Shown here piece after piece: positions 7,576-11,432 of a stretch of 11,432 nucleotides of DNA. Where the stretch lies: the NCBI GenBank assembly GCA_015501075.1, contig JADNYJ010000846.1:1-11432 (forward strand), read 5' to 3'. The notes below the pieces were generated by a model. It was given only the letters and a program-made list of their open reading frames with translations, ran no database searches and was not told the origin of the DNA. Within the stretch, counting starts at the first letter, position 1. The number at the start of each line of letters is the position of its first letter. The stretch comes from Gymnopilus junonius. Taxonomy: Eukaryota; Basidiomycota; Agaricomycetes; Agaricales; Galerinaceae. The position numbers and the translations under genes were made by a program.

Positions 7576-7611
7576 TGTGATGTAGTCACATGGACACTTA
7601 TCGTGTCAACA

Positions 7612-8002
7612 GTGAAAGTATGATAACTGAAAGAGGCAATTGAATATTGATCGAGTTCATGAGCGAAGTTCATCATATTGCCTTTGCTCAACAGAGACTT
7701 CATCTTTTTCGAAGCTTGAAGTTTTGTGGATTTCTTTAGATTCTATACTATACATCTGTGCTTTTCTGGCTGAAGTTAAGCAGATGCAAACCTATTCTAT
7801 AATTCATGCAAATTGTGGGAATTAATTCTCAGAGACTGCTCGTGCTGCTATAGATTACATGATGCAACCTCTCTTATCAGACACCATTCTATAACTCAAT
7901 CGCACTGATCATCCATCTCTGCTTTACTGAATCACTCATTCTGTGTGCTAATCTCATGACTCAGTATCATCTATAGTGTGCATTGCTACCTTGAATTTGT
8001 CG
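7612..8002. other. A/T-rich flank without a recognisable gene
   Basis: A 61-codon plus frame at 7640-7825 and a fragment in another frame (7650-7740, including VHHIAFAQQRLHLFRSLKF) have some protein-like texture, but no family is recognised. It is not the continuation of the transposase relic left of the retrotransposon. Confidence 0.4.
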
Positions 8003-8204
8003 GTAGAACGATGCCATGAGAGCCATGGCATCGAATCTCTCATGGATAGCTGAGGCAAGTATCTTTTGCTTGGAATTGGTTTTCCCTTCTAGCTCCTGCT
8101 TACTTCTGCTCTACAGGATCCTTCCAATGTCTAAAATATGCTCCAACCTTGGTCTCACAATTAGAACAACACACAACTTCTACAGTGCAAAATCTCTCAT
8201 CCTG

Positions 8205-8568
8205 GTGTCCAGGTCCCTGACATCATCCAGCATGCCCTCCAGAGCATGCCGCCCACCAGGCAGTCCACCAGCAATTGCAAGAGCATGCAGCGTAGGTGGG
8301 GAGGCAACCTCACTAACCCCATCTGGAACTATTGTGCAGACTTGTGTGCTTTGTCCCTGTCTTCTTTGATTGACTATTGCTCATATTGCTTCATTCAAGT
8401 GATGTCTCCCATACCTCCAACATCTCCATTTCCTCATATCTGCACACCACTGCCACCATTCAAGGTCAGGATGATATGGGAAATGACAATCTTATGGGCT
8501 GCATCAATCTTATGCCTGCACTTGATGGACATGTAGTTCATTTACCTCTGATGATGAGCACGTACTAA
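8205..8568 (+). pseudogene. Coding-like relic of unknown family within the repeat array
   Basis: Two overlapping plus frames read as one broken protein. HPGVQVPDIIQHALQSMPPT and RRWGGNLTNPIWNYCADLCA lie in the first frame (about 8205-8395). SSDVSHTSNISISSYLHTT and NLMGCINLMPALDGHVVHLP lie in the second (about 8395-8568). The change between them has the sign of a 1-base deletion. No family is recognised. It sits between two copies of the M-N repeat and is not itself repeated in the window. Confidence 0.25.
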
Positions 8569-8786
8569 CCATCCATGTCCAGCAATCCACCGATCAATGG
8601 TACAAAGCCACCACTGGTTCCAGTTCATTCCACCTCAAGATTGACTTCCGACAAAAAAATCTCTCATGGATGGCTGAGGCCAGTATCTTTTGGCTTGCAA
8701 TTAGTTTCTCCTTTCTAGCCCCTGCTTATGTCTGCTCTGCAGGATCCTTACGATGTTGAGAATGTGCTGCGACCTTGATTTCACAG

Positions 8787-8837
8787 GTAGAACAATGCTA
8801 TGACATCTGCACGCTAAATCTTTCATGCATGGCTAAA
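8787..8837 (+). other. M unit, possible 17-codon exon relic
   Basis: Exactly 51 nt after TTTCACAG and before GTACCAG; open in phase 0 (VEQCYDICTLNLSCMAK). It is the same length and phase as the units at 8998 and 9157. Confidence 0.35.
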
Positions 8838-8997
8838 GTACCAGAAAGCTTATGTAATACAACCGATCTTTGGTCAACTATTCATCCAAGCTAACAAGTC
8901 ATTTTTTTACAGCATTAGGTCCCACTTTTAGTCTTCAGTTACTATTGGCTTTACCCTAGGCTGATTCAGCATACATTTTGACCTTAATTTCACACAG

Positions 8998-9048
8998 ATA
9001 ATGATTGCAATGACTTTCATGGTGAAGAATCTCTCATGGATGGCTGAG
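8998..9048 (+). other. M unit, possible 17-codon exon relic with a consensus donor
   Basis: Exactly 51 nt after TTTCACACAG and before GTGAGT, a textbook 5' splice site; open in phase 0 (IMIAMTFMVKNLSWMAE). The following N unit ends in CTCTGCAG (64 nt on) and TTTCACAG (108 nt on), either of which could be the acceptor. Confidence 0.4.
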
Positions 9049-9156
9049 GTGAGTATCTTTCAGCTTGGAATTAGTTTCTCTCTTCTAGCCCCTGCTTATG
9101 TCTGCTCTGCAGGACCCTTACGATGTCCAGAATGTGCTGCGACCTTGATTTCACAG

Positions 9157-9207
9157 GTAGAACAACATGACGACATCTGCACGCTAAATCTTTCATGTGT
9201 GGCTGAA
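9157..9207 (+). other. M unit, possible 17-codon exon relic
   Basis: 51 nt after TTTCACAG and before GTACCAG; open in phase 0 (VEQHDDICTLNLSCVAE). The O unit that follows has a strong branch-like GCTAAC (9260-9265) and a CCACAG acceptor-like end at 9277-9282. Confidence 0.38.
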
Positions 9208-9348
9208 GTACCAGAAAGCTTACATAATATAAACAATCTTCGATCAACTATTCATCCAAGCTAACAAGTCATTTTTCCACAGCACTAGGTCCCACTTTTA
9301 GTCCTCGTTACCATCAGCTTTACCCTGGGCTGCTTCAGCATGCATTTT

Positions 9349-9946
9349 CGGCTGTGAAATCATTCTTTTCACCTCTCTTGCTGGTTTGACCTCTTTTCCC
9401 TCTGTTAGGGATTCAAGCTAATATATTATCTTTCCACAGTGTAATCTCTGTTTATAATGGCTCTATGTGACCTTGATGGATCCTCTCTCTCCTTGTATGC
9501 TTCATCTCGATCTGCCTGGAGATAGAGTGATCAGTTGTGATGCAGAATTTTTGCAACTTAGAATATAATAATTATGGTCCTCATGATCATAGTACTAAGT
9601 AGGATAATGGTATTCTCATATTCAAAGCATGATAGACTGGAATATAATTGCTTAGTGACCTATTAGCTTGTGAATTTGAGTATATTCTATTTTGTTTTCC
9701 GTGTAGTGCTGGTGGTACGCTTTCAGAATATACTAATGTACTTTACCTGGATTCCTGTGCTTTTGTACCCATCATCTGACTTTACTATAATCAGTCAGAA
9801 CCACCCTACATATTACATTATTGAAAGCTAGAATTAATCTGAGTTGAAGTATGTGGTTATTATCTCGATGCAATGGAGGGATGAATAAATGCTGGATTTT
9901 CTATATGTCAAGATAGTCATTATATTTATAGATCACCATATCTCAC
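9349..9946. other. No gene seen
   Basis: About 600 bp of A/T-rich DNA with frequent stops in all frames. One splice-like string (AAGCTAATATATTATCTTTCCACAG, near 9415-9441) resembles the branch and acceptor of the O units. A short plus-strand fragment at about 9705-9770 (GGTLSEYTNVLYLDSCAF) has weak protein texture only. Confidence 0.5.
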
Positions 9947-11432
9947 CATCGCAGATGAGCCACTGAGTCAGCTTAAATTCATGAGGTTGAAGATCCTGAA
10001 ATAAAAAAACTTTGGCATAGAGATGAGACCTAGGTAAGTGAAGTTCGAAGAACACAATTGAATTCACAAGTTACCATAGAGATCGGACAACCTAAGAAAT
10101 ATGTGAGATGGATCAAAGATATTACTGAAGCTGGTACATGAATTCTTTTCCTGCATAGTGATCTTTTACCTCCTGAAATCTACCATTGCATAACACAGAA
10201 TTCCTTGACCACTTCAAGACCATGCACATCCTTGACACTGCTCGCCGATCATACTCAGGCTAGTCCTGCCAGTGGTATACTTCATTTTGGTACTGGTATA
10301 TCGACTTTTGCAGTTTGCTCAATTTGATAATCTGCTTGTAAATTTGATCCTTATTCTGGTCTTGAAAATATCCAACAGATTCTTTGACATAATCTTGAGG
10401 TGAGATACCAACTGCTTAGTCAAGCTTCAATGTACTCTTTCGATGCCTTCCATCCAGGTCATGAGCAGATTTGGAGGGATAGTGCCCTTAGTAGACTTGC
10501 TCTCCTTGGGAGTTTCAGCAGCATTGAGTTTCTGTAAATGGGTCAGTTGATGGTTATAATTGGGAACATGGACTCTGCTGCTCTCAGCCTGAGTCTTCGC
10601 TATTGCTTCCTTCACTTCTTGTTAATTGACTTTTATTTCTATATTGACATAGCATTAAGCAATATATGTCCAGGGTTAAATACTACCTTTCATAGGTCTT
10701 TTACTCTTCACTTTGTTGGTGCTGCTTCTCTTCAGGGGAGTGGTACAGCATGGATGCCCATCTTGATGGAGTTGTAAGAAGGGGAGATTTACTCCAGCAA
10801 CTCGCTCGACCCAGTATATTATTCTGCTCCGAGTCTAAGCATCAGTAAATGGCTTTCATATGTAGAATATATATATCGAGGTGCTCAATATCATCGCTTG
10901 CTGAATTTTGGGTTGCTGGATTCACTAAGCGATGGAAATGGCAAAAATCGCACAATGACATTCAAAATTTAAATCTTGGCCAATGTTGTACAAATCTACT
11001 TGTGGCCTCACATTTTTCTGTATGCACAGGATAATCTTGCTCTGCATCGTATTCCAGATCTGATATATGAACTTGAGAGTACATTGGTGTAGGGAAAATT
11101 GATGTAACGCACATCATCCTTTCCTCCTCATCACTTATTCTTCCTTCTTCAATTCCTTCTCCACTGCATAGTGCCATGAAGTAGTCCTGGATACAGATTT
11201 CAAACATGTAGCAGAAAAGCAGAAGGCTATCTACCATGTTTGGGTGATCATACTCGATGCTATTGCAGTTCCCATGTTGATCAGCACTGCACGACTAGCG
11301 ATAGTGCTGAAAGCTTCGCTATAGTTGTTCGAAGCTACTTCCATTGGATTAGAATGCATAGTCGACAGGAATATTCAAAGCCCACTTTGTGAGCAATCTT
11401 TTTGCACATTTTCAGCCAGCGATCTTGACAGA
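9947..11432 (-). pseudogene. Remnant of an unrecognised multi-exon or decayed gene, open to the right edge
   Basis: Protein-like pieces follow one another on the minus strand. They are WLKMCKKIAHKVGFEYSC (near 11420-11365), MEVASNNYSEAFSTIASRAV (11350-11290), a 91-codon open stretch at 11237-10962 (with CIQDYFMALCSGEG, DLEYDAEQDYPVHTEKCEA), a 62-codon stretch at 10615-10427 (with NYNHQLTHLQKLNAAETPKE), and 10418-10122 (PQDYVKESVGYFQDQNKDQI, then YHWQD, an in-frame TAG at 10260-10262, then RAVSRMCMVLKWSRNSVLCN and HYAGKEFMYQLQ). A 49-nt exon-like piece at 9995-9947 (DLQPHEFKLTQWLICDG) lies between TATTTCAG and GTGAGA. I do not recognise a family. Frame changes may be introns in part, but the internal TAG and short pieces argue for decay. 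The first 195 bases at the right edge belong to the same relic. Confidence 0.4.
10122..10418 (-). pseudogene. Best-preserved block of the right-hand relic, split by one TAG
   Basis: About 98 codons are open in a single frame apart from a TAG at 10260-10262. The composition is that of a soluble helical protein with many Lys, Gln, Asp and Tyr residues (QIIKLSKLQKSIYQYQNEVY). It is followed at 10127 by GTAATA, a possible splice donor just inside the frame's stop. The block upstream (10615-10427) is in a neighbouring frame. Function unknown. Confidence 0.4.

Larger units (their letters stand above)
2699..7611 (-). mobile_element. Degenerate Ty1/copia LTR retrotransposon lacking integrase
   Basis: The element is about 4.9 kb, reading right to left, with two directly repeated LTRs (TGTTGA..TCAATA on the coding strand). 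A primer-binding site directly abuts the 5' LTR at 7215 and a polypurine tract directly abuts the 3' LTR at 3096. Between them, in order, lie a 408-bp leader, gag, protease, RT and RNase H. RT before RNase H at the end of pol fits copia order, in which integrase should precede RT; integrase is absent. Coding is broken by eight frame changes and four TGA stops, so this copy cannot make its proteins unless the indels are assembly errors. No target-site duplication is visible: the 5 bp outside the left LTR are ATCAG and those outside the right LTR are GTGAA. Confidence 0.95.
7216..7611 (-). repeat. 5' LTR of the copia element (right copy)
   Basis: 396 bp, with the same termini as the left copy and about 93% identical to it. 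The primer-binding site starts at the next base (7215), which fixes the inner end. It retains CpG at sites where the left copy has TG or CA (7343-7344, 7560-7561). It should hold the promoter of the element. Confidence 0.93.
8003..9348 (+). repeat. Nested repeat array of M, N and O units with splice-like borders
   Basis: Three unit types recur. M (about 51 nt, ending near CTCTCATGGATGGCTGAG) is at 8003-8054, partial at about 8655-8678, then 8787-8837, 8998-9048 and 9157-9207, with a weak copy at about 8149-8213. N (108 nt, from GTGAGTATC to TTTCACAG) is at 8679-8786 and 9049-9156, with a diverged copy from 8055. O (about 140-160 nt, holding GCTAACAAGTCATTTTT and ACAG) is at 8838-8997 and 9208-9348. 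The order is M-N-M(weak), unique DNA, then M-N-M-O-M-N-M-O, with a 370-bp period in the last two blocks. Confidence 0.85.

Noticed and set aside
2699..7611. Repeat-induced point mutation (RIP) as the cause of the transitions
   Set aside because: The visible changes fit CpG to TpG/CpA at scattered sites. The dense CpA to TpA change and TAA/TAG stops typical of ascomycete RIP are not seen.
2676..7616. GTGAA at 2676-2680 and 7612-7616 as a target-site duplication with an 18-bp filler at the left LTR
   Set aside because: A 5-base match somewhere within 25 bp is not rare, and the 18 bp between it and the LTR read as transposase sequence (NTYPDIS) and not as filler.
7612..7830. Continuation of the MULE/FAR1 transposase right of the retrotransposon
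   Set aside because: None of the three plus frames shows the expected VLG-x-Y...H-x-H pattern or the DDE region.

Overview
The window looks like nuclear DNA of a filamentous fungus, probably a basidiomycete. The clues are short GT-AG intron candidates (about 48-134 nt), a Ty1/copia-type LTR retrotransposon of a kind common in Agaricomycetes, a FAR1/MULE-like transposase relic, and no bacterial signals. The species cannot be named from the sequence alone.

Layout. (1) 1-2088, minus strand: a candidate multi-exon gene of unknown function. Its C-terminal exon runs off the left edge. (2) 2089-2217: a short gap, possibly its promoter. (3) 2218-2698, plus strand: the N-terminal part of a MULE/FAR1-type transposase relic, cut at 2698 by the retrotransposon. 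(4) 2699-7611, minus strand: a degenerate Ty1/copia element of about 4.9 kb with two LTRs (2699-3095 and 7216-7611, about 93% identical by eye). Its primer-binding site looks like an initiator-tRNA anticodon-loop site, and it has a polypurine tract, gag, protease, reverse transcriptase and RNase H. The whole integrase domain is missing. (5) 7612-9348: repeat-rich DNA with a nested M-N-M-O array. Its 51-nt M units are bounded by splice-like signals. (6) 9349-9946: no gene seen. (7) 9947-11432, minus strand: remnants of an unrecognised multi-exon or decayed gene, broken by frame changes and a stop.

The genes do not form a pathway. This is an accessory, transposon-bearing stretch beside one host-like gene. 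The most informative signals are mutational. All eight frame changes I could place in the copia element, and all four in the transposase relic on the other strand, have the sign of a 1-base deletion. All four in-frame stops in the copia coding region are TGA, and one replaces a conserved Arg. The two LTRs differ by mirrored TG/CA pairs expected from CpG deamination. Together these suggest a CpG-methylated, silenced element, plus either a strong 1-nt deletion bias or uncorrected long-read consensus errors.
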